A DNA stretch of 64,000 nt from AP-15 sp963797115. Lineage in GTDB: Bacteria; Pseudomonadota; Alphaproteobacteria; ATCC43930; CGMCC-115725. The position numbers and the translations under genes are program-made. A model generated the notes under the pieces. That model had not been told where the DNA came from. It worked only from the letters and a program-made list of their open reading frames with translations, and did no database searches. Positions 22,044 to 30,554 of this stretch are shown one piece after another (position 1 is the first letter of the stretch; every line of letters begins with the position of its first letter). The stretch is taken from NCBI GenBank assembly GCA_963797115.1, contig CAWCOH010000004.1:62001-126000 (forward strand). Reading direction: 5' to 3'.

Positions 22044-23172
22044 GCCGGTGATCACCGGCCGCACTGTCATCGTCAAGCTCGCCGAGCGGTGCAACCTGGC
22101 CTGCCCCTACTGCTATATGTATTCGGGGCCGGACCAGTCCTGGCGGCGGCGCCCCAGCCGGCTGGGCCCGGCTGAGGCGTCGTTGTTGATCGACCGCTCG
22201 GCCGAGCTGCTCGATGACCCCAACCTGCATCTCACGCTGGAGTTCCACGGCGGCGAGCCCCTGCTCTTCGGACGCGCGCGCTTCACCGACCTGATGAGGC
22301 GGCTCCGGGAGCGTTTGCCCGACCGGCGCGTCACCTACTGCGTGCAGACCAACGGCGTGCTGCTCGACGACGACTGGTGCGCGCTGCTCGCCGCCAACCG
22401 GGTCCATTGGTCGATCAGCTGCGACAGCCCGGCGGCGATCCACGACCGGTTCCGCTTCGAGCACAACGGCCGCGGCACCCACGCGCGCGCCGAGGGGGCA
22501 ATCCGCCGCTCGCTTTCGAGACCCGACTGGCGGCGCTGGTTTGGCGGCGTGCTCGCGGTCATCGACCCGCGCCAGAACGGGGCTGAGATCGTGCGCTACT
22601 TCCATGCCCTTGGTATCGCGCATCTCGACCTGTTGATGCCTGACGCGACCTACGCCGCGCCGCCCGCTCACCTGCCGGGATTTGGTCAGGCGATGCTTAC
22701 CCGCTTCATGGCCGAGGCCTTTGCAGCCTGGACCGCACTCGACGACCGCCGCTTTCACATCCGCATCTTCGAGCAGATCGCGCGAGGCTTCTTCGGCCGA
22801 CCGCCTGATCTCGATGCGTTCGGCGCGGGGCTCGACTGGCTGACCGTGGTCGAGAGCGACGGCAGCTACCAGCTGCTAGACGTGCTGCACACCTGCGGTG
22901 AGGAGTTCACCTCGATCGGTGGCAGCCTGGCGAGCCGCAGCTTCGCCGACCAGTTCGCTGCCCAAGCTGCCGCCGCGATCCCCCCGGCCGCGACCTGCCG
23001 CGCCTGCCCGGTCTTCGACCTCTGCGGCGGTGGCTACCTGCCGCATCGCTTCGACGGCATCGGCTTCGACAATCCCAGCATGCACTGCGAATCCATCAAA
23101 GCTACCATCGCCCAGGTCGAGCGCTTTTTGCGCGCTCATGTCCCCGCCTCGGCCTGGACCGCCGCGATATAG
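22009..23172 (+). CDS. Radical SAM/SPASM peptide maturase, FxsB-like
   Basis: A 387-residue enzyme from the ATG at 22009, which has GGAG four bases before it. The radical SAM cluster ligands are Cys28, Cys32 and Cys35 (C-N-L-A-C-P-Y-C), followed by G-G-E-P at 81-84. The C-terminal SPASM cysteines are Cys296, Cys330, Cys333, Cys339 and Cys360, with C-G-G-G-Y-L-P-H-R and G-F-D-N-P-S-M-H-C closely resembling the FxsB group. Such enzymes modify ribosomal peptides, including aromatic-ring crosslinks. It overlaps the small protein at 21804-22043, its likely substrate. No dedicated transporter or protease is adjacent. Confidence 0.88.
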   Translation: MIRKRLLPAAGKPVITGRTVIVKLAERCNLACPYCYMYSGPDQSWRRRPSRLGPAEASLLIDRSAELLDDPNLHLTLEFHGGEPLLFGRARFTDLMRRLRERLPDRRVTYCVQTNGVLLDDDWCALLAANRVHWSISCDSPAAIHDRFRFEHNGRGTHARAEGAIRRSLSRPDWRRWFGGVLAVIDPRQNGAEIVRYFHALGIAHLDLLMPDATYAAPPAHLPGFGQAMLTRFMAEAFAAWTALDDRRFHIRIFEQIARGFFGRPPDLDAFGAGLDWLTVVESDGSYQLLDVLHTCGEEFTSIGGSLASRSFADQFAAQAAAAIPPAATCRACPVFDLCGGGYLPHRFDGIGFDNPSMHCESIKATIAQVERFLRAHVPASAWTAAI

Positions 23173-23546
23173 GGAGCGAGTTCGCGCCGTTTCTCGGCTT
23201 TGCGGACCTCTTTGCGATCTTTGAACTCGGGCATCACGCGCTGAGCAATGACTTCGAGCGATTGGCAGATTTGCTCGTGGCGGTTGGCACCGCTCTGGCG
23301 GATGAACATGACCTGGTCGAAGCCGGCCCTTTCGTAGCGGGAGAGATGCCCGCAGCTGGTCGGGGTGATGCCGCCGCGCACGGTATTGTCGGACAGCCGG
23401 TCCTTGACCTGCAGAGAGCGCTCCCAGAGATCGGCTCGTCCAGGCCGGTGTTCGCCAAAGAGCGCGTCATGGCCGCGCGAGTAGCCGAAGAGCCGGAAGC
23501 CGTCGAGCCCGAGGCGGATGGCTTCTGCCTCGTCCTGGTAGCACAT
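23136..23546 (-). pseudogene. C-terminal fragment of an LLM monooxygenase
   Basis: The 136 codons match the last third of an LLM protein: C-Y-Q-D-E-A-E-A-I-R near the start, Q-V-M-F-I-R-Q-S-G-A-N-R-H-E-Q-I-C-Q-S-L-E, then V-M-P-E-F. They parallel the end of the full gene at 333-1535. The N-terminal two-thirds, with the flavin and substrate pockets, is missing, and unrelated sequence abuts it upstream. It overlaps the end of the convergent radical SAM gene by 37 bases. Confidence 0.8.
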
Positions 23547-23580
23547 GCGGTAACGATCGCGATGTTGGGGGAGGGCTATG

Positions 23581-23794
23581 GTCTTCCAAGGCGCAAACCC
23601 GTTCGGTCAGACTGGCATACTGCGTGTGCATCGCCCGCAGTTCGTCGAGCACGCGCGTGACCGTATTGTCGATCCGCAGCACCATCGGGTCAGGACGTTC
23701 ATGTCGTCGCGCAGGCTCGCCACTTTTTGGTCAGCCTGTGCAACGCACGTCCGATATACGCAAGGTCGACGGTCTCGCTTCGTTCGTCGCTCAT
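23581..23794 (-). pseudogene. Decayed small coiled-coil protein gene
   Basis: From the ATG at 23794 the frame reads M-S-D-E-R-S-E-T-V-D-L-A-Y-I-G-R, then needs two single-base shifts to continue. The continuation is V-A-S-L-R-D-D-M-N-V-L-T and then M-V-L-R-I-D-N-T-V-T-R-V-L-D-E-L-R. Together these form a heptad-rich helical protein of about 70 residues. It runs directly into the truncated LLM gene, so this junction is probably a deletion scar. Confidence 0.55.
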
Positions 23795-23873
23795 GTGTCA
23801 TCAGATCGCAGTTCACATGGGCGGTCAGGACGTTAGCAGCCCCCACCCCGGCCGGCCCCTCGCAGGCAGCGGG

Positions 23874-24668
23874 TTAGGACTTGACGCCGACGCCCCATTC
23901 GCGGGCCTGCGCTGCACGCCGCGCCGCCCCGGCCATCATAAAACCGCCGTCGCTGCCGGTAAGCACCAGCTGCATCCCCATCCCGATGTATTTCTGCATC
24001 AGTTCCTCGGCATCGACGCCGCCGAAGCCCGGCCATTTGCCGTGTTTGCAGCAAGCGGCGATCACCGTCTCACAGGCGGCGGCGATCCGCGCATGCCCCA
24101 GCTCGCCAGGGATCCCCATCTCGGCGGCGAGATCGTTGGTGCCGATCAGCAAGGCGTCGATGCCGGGAACCGCGGCGATCGCCTCGGCATTGGCGATCGC
24201 GGTCGGCGTCTCCATCAGCGGAATGACGAGCAACGTCGCATTGGCAGCCTCGATCATCTCGCCGATCGGCATTCGTTGGAAATCGAAGATCGCCTGTGCG
24301 CCGACGAGCGAGCGATGTCCCATCGGCGGGTATTTCAAGTGGTCGACGATCTCGCGCGCCTGCTCGGCGGTGTCGACATGCGGCATGACAATGCCGAGGG
24401 CGCCCCCATCGAGGACGCGGGTCGCCATTGTGTGCTGCATGAACGGCACGCGAACAATCGGCGAAATGCCGGTGTCGAGTGCCGCCACGGCGAGTGTCGC
24501 CGCGAAGTCGATCGACATCGGGCCGTGTTCGAGATCGATGAACAGCCAGTCGTAGCCCGCCGTCTTCGTCATCTTGGCGATGTCGACGGTGCGCGCCGTG
24601 CGGATGCCGACGCCGAGCGCCATCTCGCCCTTTTCGAGCCGCTCCCGCGCCGCGTTGCGGACCTTCAT
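23874..24668 (-). CDS. HpcH/HpaI family aldolase
   Basis: A 264-residue class II aldolase of the HpcH/HpaI/citrate-lyase-beta superfamily. Visible active-site elements are His48 in D-L-E-H-G-P, Arg73 in V-R-V-P, Glu153 in M-E-T-P and Asp179 in G-T-N-D-L-A, which hold the divalent metal and the pyruvate enolate. It would cleave or form a 2-keto-3-hydroxy acid such as 4-hydroxy-2-oxoheptanedioate. I start at the ATG at 24668, with GGTGGG before it; the longer frame adds an unrelated N-terminus. It diverges from the MFS transporter gene at 25050. Confidence 0.9.
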   Translation of the reverse strand: MKVRNAARERLEKGEMALGVGIRTARTVDIAKMTKTAGYDWLFIDLEHGPMSIDFAATLAVAALDTGISPIVRVPFMQHTMATRVLDGGALGIVMPHVDTAEQAREIVDHLKYPPMGHRSLVGAQAIFDFQRMPIGEMIEAANATLLVIPLMETPTAIANAEAIAAVPGIDALLIGTNDLAAEMGIPGELGHARIAAACETVIAACCKHGKWPGFGGVDAEELMQKYIGMGMQLVLTGSDGGFMMAGAARRAAQAREWGVGVKS

Positions 24669-25049
24669 CTTACCCACCCGATCAGCTTCTGGCGTTTCGG
24701 ATGCAGGAAACCACCGCGATCCCAGGTGGTCAACTCCACCTGTTCCACCTGTTATTTGCAGAAAGGAAACGGGCCCGGCCGCCCTCGCCAAGGGCAAGAA
24801 CCTTGCGTCCGCCCGGAGCTCGCCCAAGTTCCGCTGACGCCGGCGATCAGGCGCCCGCGGAGCAATATACATTCGATAGAATTCGATAGCAATGCTTACT
24901 CTTACCATACGAATGTTGTTCATTGAATAAGCATCATTTATGCAATGTCGATCCCTGAGACCGATTGGGTCTGCGGACCCAACAACCGCAGCTTCGGCGC
25001 TCGAAGCGAAGCCAGGATCAGTTATATTAGCTGAGGGAGGAACGCGATC
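24669..25049. other. 381-base divergent promoter region
   Basis: It separates the divergent aldolase and MFS transporter genes. An AT-rich stretch at about 24870-24945 should contain promoters, and an inverted repeat sits at 24965-24982. No gene is supported here. Confidence 0.5.
24965..24982. promoter_or_regulatory. 7-4-7 inverted repeat, possible operator
   Basis: TTGGGTC (24965-24971) and GACCCAA (24976-24982) are perfect inverse arms around TGCG, 67 bases before the ATG of the MFS transporter. The size suits a dimeric regulator site such as GntR or LysR type, but a transcript hairpin is equally possible. No regulator gene is adjacent. Confidence 0.35.
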
Positions 25050-26342
25050 ATGACCGATGTTAGGGCACCGGCGGCCGTTGCGCCGACGTCAGTCCGCTTG
25101 GTCCAGCTACTGGTCGGTATCGTCTGCATGGTGATGATCGCCAACCTGCAATACGGCTGGACGCTCTTTGTCAATCCGATCGATCAGAAATTCCATTGGG
25201 GGCGACCCTCAATCCAGGTAGCGTTCAGCATCTTCGTCCTTTTCGAGACCTGGCTGGTCCCGGTGGAAGGCTGGCTGGTCGACCGCTTCGGGCCAAAGAT
25301 TGTTGTCCTTGTGGGCGGTTTTCTCGTCGCCATCGCCTGGGCGGTCAACTCCGTCGCCGACACGTTATCGATGCTCTATGTCGCGGCAGCGATCGGCGGC
25401 ATCGGCGCCGGTGCAGTCTACGGCACCTGCATCGGCAACGCGCTCAAATGGTTTCCTGATCGCCGTGGCCTCGCCGCGGGATTGACCGCCGCGGGTTTCG
25501 GCGCCGGATCGGCCCTCACCATCATTCCGATCCAGGGAATGATCCAATCGCACGGCTACCAGTCGACGTTTCTTTGGTTCGGGCTTGGCCAGGGACTTGT
25601 CGTCGTCGTGCTTTCATTGCTGCTTCGCACGCCCCAGGCGGGCGAGGCGCCAGCGTCGACGCGCGTGCGGCAATCGGCGCACGACTACACGCCGATCGAG
25701 ATGGTGAGCTCACCGATCTTCTGGGTCATGTACCTGATGTTCGTGCTCGTGGGTGCGGGCGGTCTGATGGCGACCGCGCAGCTCGCGCCGATCGCGAACG
25801 ACTTCCAGATCGCCAAGGTGCCGGTGACCCTCCTCGGGCTGACACTGCCGGCGCTGACCTTTGCCTTGTCGATCGATCGCGTGCTGAACGGGCTGACGCG
25901 GCCGTTCTTTGGCTGGGTCTCCGACCACATCGGCCGCGAGAACACCATGTTCATCGCCTTCGGCCTCGAAGCGGTGGGGATTTGGGCGCTGGGCGCTTTC
26001 GGGCACGACCCGGTGCATTTTGTGATCCTCAGCGGTATCGTGTTCTTCGCCTGGGGCGAGATCTATAGCCTCTTCCCCTCGACCTGCACCGACGTCTACG
26101 GCAGCAAATACGCCACGACCAATGCGGGGCTGCTCTATACGGCAAAGGGCACTGCTTCTCTCCTCGTGCCGCTCGCCAACGTGCTGGCGGTGGCGACAGG
26201 AGGCTGGCACACCGTGTTCGTCGTCGCTGCCCTGATGAATGCGCTCGCGGCGATCATGGCGTTCGTGGTGCTGAAGCCGCTGCGCTCCGCACATTTCGCG
26301 GCCATCGTTGGACCAGAGGCGACCGTCAGGCTTCGAACCTGA
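25050..26342 (+). CDS. MFS transporter, oxalate/formate antiporter (OFA) type
   Basis: A 430-residue, 12-helix inner-membrane transporter with a central cytoplasmic loop near 200-215. The first helix and loop (N-L-Q-Y-G-W-T-L-F-V-N-P-I) and helix 4-5 (G-A-V-Y-G-T-C-I-G-N-A-L-K-W-F-P-D-R-R-G-L-A-A-G) are typical of the OxlT branch. The substrate is probably a small carboxylate such as oxalate, formate or a keto acid. A GGGAGGAA ribosome site precedes the ATG. The divergent HpaI aldolase and the two ICL/PEP-mutase proteins elsewhere in the window fit a carboxylate diet, but no oxalyl-CoA genes are present. Confidence 0.88.
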   Translation: MTDVRAPAAVAPTSVRLVQLLVGIVCMVMIANLQYGWTLFVNPIDQKFHWGRPSIQVAFSIFVLFETWLVPVEGWLVDRFGPKIVVLVGGFLVAIAWAVNSVADTLSMLYVAAAIGGIGAGAVYGTCIGNALKWFPDRRGLAAGLTAAGFGAGSALTIIPIQGMIQSHGYQSTFLWFGLGQGLVVVVLSLLLRTPQAGEAPASTRVRQSAHDYTPIEMVSSPIFWVMYLMFVLVGAGGLMATAQLAPIANDFQIAKVPVTLLGLTLPALTFALSIDRVLNGLTRPFFGWVSDHIGRENTMFIAFGLEAVGIWALGAFGHDPVHFVILSGIVFFAWGEIYSLFPSTCTDVYGSKYATTNAGLLYTAKGTASLLVPLANVLAVATGGWHTVFVVAALMNALAAIMAFVVLKPLRSAHFAAIVGPEATVRLRT

Positions 26343-26433
26343 TGTGAACGCGGTACGTCGTCAATGCATGGGCAACAGCAAGCGTAGATGCTGCTTCAGG
26401 CGCGCCGATCACGAAAAATGACGGCGGAGCCGC

Positions 26434-26901
26434 TCACTTCGCACGCGGGCGAAAATCCTGATCGGGAAAAGCGCCGGGGGCCGTCGGCGGCTGGATTACG
26501 ATCGCCGCGCGGTCGTAACTCTGGTGGCAGGCGTTGCACGCCGTTGTCAGCTGTCCGTAAGCCGCAGTGAACTGGGCACCGTCCTTGGCCCGGATTGCCT
26601 GGTCGACTGCCGCCAGCGGTTCCTTGACTGTCGACGTGATCAGATCGGGGATCGACAGATCCCGATATTTCGGCAGGATCTGGGCGATGTCGCTGAAGGT
26701 TTCGCGCAGCTGATCGAGCTCGTAGGCGGCATAGGGCCAGTTCTGCTCATTCCCGGCGAGACCGAGCTTTGTGTGGCGCGGCTGGATGAACGCGGTCATC
26801 AGATTGCCGAGGGCGGCAGGGTGTTGTGCGACCGCGAGGCTCGGCACCGCGAGTGCTGCTGCCACAGCGGACGCGACAATCGATCGATAAGAGTTGCTCA
26901 A
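26434..26901 (-). CDS. Periplasmic c-type cytochrome, single heme
   Basis: With the TTG at 26901 the protein has 155 residues and a signal peptide (hydrophobic residues 8-24, A-V-A-Q cleavage region). A purine-rich GGAAGGAG site lies about 10 bases before this TTG; the longer ATG frame would bury the signal. The mature part is helical and ends with one heme motif C-N-A-C-H (122-126), as in class II (c'-type) cytochromes. It would carry electrons or sense ligands in the periplasm. No partner oxidase is adjacent. Confidence 0.8.
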   Translation of the reverse strand: MSNSYRSIVASAVAAALAVPSLAVAQHPAALGNLMTAFIQPRHTKLGLAGNEQNWPYAAYELDQLRETFSDIAQILPKYRDLSIPDLITSTVKEPLAAVDQAIRAKDGAQFTAAYGQLTTACNACHQSYDRAAIVIQPPTAPGAFPDQDFRPRAK

Positions 26902-27139
26902 CGCTTCTTGGCTCCTTCCGGCCGGCCGCCCAACTCGCAAACTCGAGCCACGCGCCGAGCAAGCGCGCAGATGCTCCAAGCCCCCGGCTCGCGTCGTCCA
27001 GGGTATCCGACCGATCGCAAAATCAAAACCGCCGTGAGCGGGTTGGGCCTATATGCCGTTGACAATCGCAATGTTCGGGTTGACGCGCCGGTCGATCGGC
27101 GGGCATTCCGCTGATTTCGCAAATGGTGGCAGTAACCGG

Positions 27140-27958
27140 ATGAACATATTGGCTGCGATCGCCGACTGGAGCGTAATCGCTTTTGGCTTGCTGCTGCTGG
27201 CCGCTCAGCTGCTGGTGCACGATTTGGGTCATTGGCTGGGCCGCCGCCGGCAAAGGCGGGGAGGGGAGTCTCAAGCCGAAGGCGTTGGTGTCGTGGTCGG
27301 CAGTATGCTCGGCCTCTTGGCGTTTGTCCTGGCACTCACCCTGTCGTTTGCCAACACCCGTTTTGGCGAGCGCATCGCGGGGACGCTTGACGAGGCCAAC
27401 GCCATCGGCACCGCGTGGTTGCGCGCCGAGGCGATCGGCCATGCACGAGGACCGGAGATCGCCCGATTGTTAGAAGAATACGCGCAGGTGAGAAGGGACT
27501 TCATTCGCGCAGGACGAGATTGGACCGCTATCGAGCAACTAAATCAGCGCACCAATGCTTTGCAGTCCAAAATATGGGGACACTTGGCGGCGATCGTGCG
27601 CGAGCAGCCCAATGCCGTCTCCACGTCACTGATGGCGGCCTTGAACGAAACTTTCGACCGAGCAGCCGCGGAACGTTTTGCTTATGCTTTGCGGCTGCCT
27701 GATCAGATGTTTTGGCTGCTCATCTGTATGACATTATTGGGCATGGCCGTTCTCGGCTACCAGCTGGGTCTCCGGGACAGACAGGTTCATATACTGGTTG
27801 GTCTGCTCACCGTCATGTGGACCGTGGTGATTATCGACATTCTCGACTTGGCATCTCCGCGCATCGGTGCTTTCCGCGCCACCGCCGCCGTCTACGATTG
27901 GACCTTGCAAGGCTTCAAGGGAGGGGTCGAGATCCCGCCTATCCCCAATAGCAGATGA
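27140..27958 (+). CDS. DUF4239 (bestrophin-like) membrane protein
   Basis: A 272-residue protein from the ATG at 27140. Hydrophobic segments lie near residues 11-27, 48-68, 190-210 and 217-240. The conserved stretch L-A-F-V-L-A-L-T-L-S-F-A-N-T-R-F followed by E-A-N-A-I-G-T-A-W-L-R-A-E identifies the DUF4239/bestrophin-like group. Channel activity is possible but unproven for this group. The cytochrome gene before it is divergent. Confidence 0.75.
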   Translation: MNILAAIADWSVIAFGLLLLAAQLLVHDLGHWLGRRRQRRGGESQAEGVGVVVGSMLGLLAFVLALTLSFANTRFGERIAGTLDEANAIGTAWLRAEAIGHARGPEIARLLEEYAQVRRDFIRAGRDWTAIEQLNQRTNALQSKIWGHLAAIVREQPNAVSTSLMAALNETFDRAAAERFAYALRLPDQMFWLLICMTLLGMAVLGYQLGLRDRQVHILVGLLTVMWTVVIIDILDLASPRIGAFRATAAVYDWTLQGFKGGVEIPPIPNSR

Positions 27959-28139
27959 CCCGGATCTGCGCCGGGCGAATGTCGCCTAGCGGGCGGCGAG
28001 CGACGCGCAAGATGCGCAGTGCCGGAGCTGAGGTGGATATGCCTCTCGGACGATATTGAATCTGGCCCAACAGGACATACATTCTTTGCATATCAGGGAT
28101 GATAATTCTTCATGCCCGGAAAGCGAGAGGTCTTTAGTC

Positions 28140-28493
28140 ATGACCCTATCGACTCGAATCAAGCCCTTCGCATGGGGGGCGTTTGGCGGAGCGGTTCTCT
28201 GGTGGATCATCCTTGCGTATGGCTTCGGTTGGATGAGCCCGGGTACGGCACAAAAACACGCTGCGCAACAAAGCGACAACGCGGTCGTCGCGGCACTCGC
28301 CCCGATCTGCGCCGAAAAATTCATGGCGCAACCGAACGTGGCGGTGAAAAAGGCCGCGCTTGCGAACGCCTCGTCGTGGAACCGGCGCGACGTCTTCGAT
28401 AAGGAATGGGTCACGCTGCCCGGCGACTACTCGCCAGATATCGACCTTGTCAACGCCTGCTCGGATTTGGTGCTTAAGTCTAAGTCGTCCTAG
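28140..28493 (+). CDS. Small single-pass membrane protein, hypothetical
   Basis: A 117-residue protein beginning M-T-L-S-T-R-I-K-P-F-A-W-G-A-F-G-G-A, with one membrane helix (about 12-30) and a soluble alpha-helical tail with two cysteines (C-A-E-K-F and N-A-C-S-D-L). GAGAGG precedes the ATG. It resembles widespread hypothetical proteins of Rhizobiales but has no known function. It stands alone on this strand. Confidence 0.65.
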   Translation: MTLSTRIKPFAWGAFGGAVLWWIILAYGFGWMSPGTAQKHAAQQSDNAVVAALAPICAEKFMAQPNVAVKKAALANASSWNRRDVFDKEWVTLPGDYSPDIDLVNACSDLVLKSKSS

Positions 28494-28660
28494 TGCTCAG
28501 ACGCTCACCTCCTCGTCATGGCCGGACATGATCCGGCCATCCACGAGCCGCGCCACAGACATTGCCGATTTCCGTAGATTCCCGGCGCGCGACGTTGGTG
28601 CGCGTATGAGGTGCTGGCAGTCACGCCTCAGCGGCACATGTCGGCCCCCGACCAGATTGG

Positions 28661-29120
28661 TCAGCACTCCCTCTCGAAGCGCTGCATGACCCGCCGCCTA
28701 GCCTCGCCCCGGTCCCGATCCGACACATAGATCAGGCCGGCGACCCGCCGGATCAGAGCGTCTTCATCGCCGGTCAGCACGCTATCGGAATAGGCCACCT
28801 CCCACAGCATCTCGATGACGCCAATACGTTCTTCTTCGGTGAAATTGTCGACCACCACCCGGGTGAAATGAAACAGATCGGTCGCCCGGATCGCACCCTC
28901 TTCCGCTGCTTTGACGAGACGAGTTCACCTCGTCCTGCTGCAGGCCGAAGCGCCGGGTCAACGTGCGCGCGATCAGGCCGTGCTCGCGGTGCTCGAACTT
29001 GTCGTCGCTGCGCGCTATTTCGATCATCAGCGCGGCGAGGGCAAAAGCGGGATCATTCCGTTCGCCGGGTCGATCGGCGTCTTCGAGCCCGATCAACATG
29101 CGAAGCAATCCGTCGAACAT
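28661..29120 (-). pseudogene. TerB-family (tellurite resistance) protein, one-base frameshift
   Basis: The N-terminal frame (29120 to about 28920) reads F-A-L-A-A-L-M-I-E-I-A-R-S-D-D-K-F; the C-terminal frame (to 28661) reads V-D-N-F-T-E-E-E-R-I-G-V-I-E-M-L-W-E-V-A. Both halves carry the acidic metal-binding repeats of the TerB fold. They join after L-Q-Q-D-E-V-N as L-V-K-A-A-E-E-G-A if one base near 28920 is removed. The full product would be about 153 residues, normal for TerB. It is either a pseudogene or a sequence error. Confidence 0.8.
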
Positions 29121-29400
29121 GTCCGCTCCCGTGTATGAGCCTCAGCGCAGGGACTTCTATCAACTGGGCCCTGTCGGCCGATCAGCAAGAATATTCGAGC
29201 AAAGCTTTCAAACAATTCATCTGACTTGAAACAGATGCGGGTCTGGGTGATCTCGCGCTGCTGTGCGGCTTGCGCGCCAGTAATGCTTCAGAATAGGGCG
29301 TGGGCTCGCGTGGTTTGTCGCCTCTCCCGAAGTTCGGGCAAGAAGGGGGAATGTGCTTCTGCTAGCCTCGCCGCTATGGGTTGGTTAATTCAGAGCCCGG

Positions 29401-30543
29401 TCAACTCCGATTGAATGCCGGCATCACGTCGCGGGCGAACCACCGCAGCTGCTCCTTGAACTCGTCGGGCGGAAGTCCCTCGGCCCAGTGGATCATGAAA
29501 TCCTCGAGCCCCGGGTATTTCGCCTCGATCGACTTGATGCCGTCGATGACATGTGACGGCGGCCCGCAGAACCACGCCTTCTGCTTTACGCCGTCGGTGA
29601 GCGAGGGAACCCGCGACGGCGCTCCGGGGGTACCCCAGGTCCGGCCCTCTTCGTCGGCATAGCGCACAAACCCGAACGGCGCGAACCATTTGTAGCGTTC
29701 GTCGTGCGACGGCTCAACCCGGCGCATCGCCTCCGCCTCGGTGTCGGCGAGATAGAGGCCCGCACCCCAGATCATGTCCTCGCCGAGCTGCTTCGGGCGG
29801 CCGTGCCGGGCGCAGGCGGCGTGATAGGCGCGCACCACATCGTCGAGGATCTTCTCGCCGTTCAGCGTGACCATGGCCTTGAGGCCCTTTTGCGCCATCA
29901 GGTCGATGGTCTTGCCGCTGGCGATCGGCATCCAGATCTCGACCGGCAGGTGCTTGGGCCGCGGCACCATCGTGATTTCCTCGAGCTGGTAGCCGCGATA
30001 GGGCACCGGCGGCGGGCATTCGTAATACTTGCCCTTGTGATGAAACGCCTCCTCGTTGAAGCATTTCAGCAGCAGATCGAGCCCCTCCTCGAAAATCGCG
30101 CGGTTGGCATCGGTGTCGAGCAGCGGCGCATTCAAGGTTTCCATTTCTCGAGTGTGGTAGCCCCGCCCGACACCCATGATCACCCGGCCATCGGTCACGA
30201 TGTCGGCCATCGCGTAATCCTCGGCGAGGCGGATCGGGTGCCACATCGGCAGGACGTTGAAGGCGCAGCCGAATTTCAGGCGCCGGGTCTGGGTGGCCAG
30301 CCACAGCCCGAGCTGGATCAGGTTAGGCAGGCACTCATAGCCTTCGCGCTGGAAGTGGTGCTCGGCGGTCCAGAAGCAGTAATAGCCGAGATCGTCCATC
30401 AGACGGGCGACATCGCGTGCTGTCCAGAACACCTCGCTCAACTGCTCGTTCGAATAGCGCCGGTCGTTCGCCGGCGTGCCGTCGAGCCCGATATTGTCGA
30501 GCGCGATCTGCCCGACATAGAGAACGTGAAAGCGTTTGATCAT
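29401..30543 (-). CDS. LLM-class flavin-dependent monooxygenase
   Basis: A 380-residue luciferase-like protein. It has F-W-T-A-E-H-H-F near residue 58, then G-C-A-F-N-V-L-P-M-W-H-P-I-R-L-A-E-D-Y-A and the segment D-G-R-V-I-M-G-V-G-R-G-Y. A C-terminal helix contains D-F-M-I-H-W-A-E-G-L. I start at the ATG at 30543, with GAGGTG upstream; the larger frame runs back through the hydrolase gene. The hydrolase stop lies 11 bases before this start. With that gene and the LLM at 31537 it forms a three-gene group, probably for stepwise oxidation and hydrolysis of an unknown compound. Confidence 0.9.
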   Translation of the reverse strand: MIKRFHVLYVGQIALDNIGLDGTPANDRRYSNEQLSEVFWTARDVARLMDDLGYYCFWTAEHHFQREGYECLPNLIQLGLWLATQTRRLKFGCAFNVLPMWHPIRLAEDYAMADIVTDGRVIMGVGRGYHTREMETLNAPLLDTDANRAIFEEGLDLLLKCFNEEAFHHKGKYYECPPPVPYRGYQLEEITMVPRPKHLPVEIWMPIASGKTIDLMAQKGLKAMVTLNGEKILDDVVRAYHAACARHGRPKQLGEDMIWGAGLYLADTEAEAMRRVEPSHDERYKWFAPFGFVRYADEEGRTWGTPGAPSRVPSLTDGVKQKAWFCGPPSHVIDGIKSIEAKYPGLEDFMIHWAEGLPPDEFKEQLRWFARDVMPAFNRS

Positions 30544-30554
30544 GTCGTTACACC

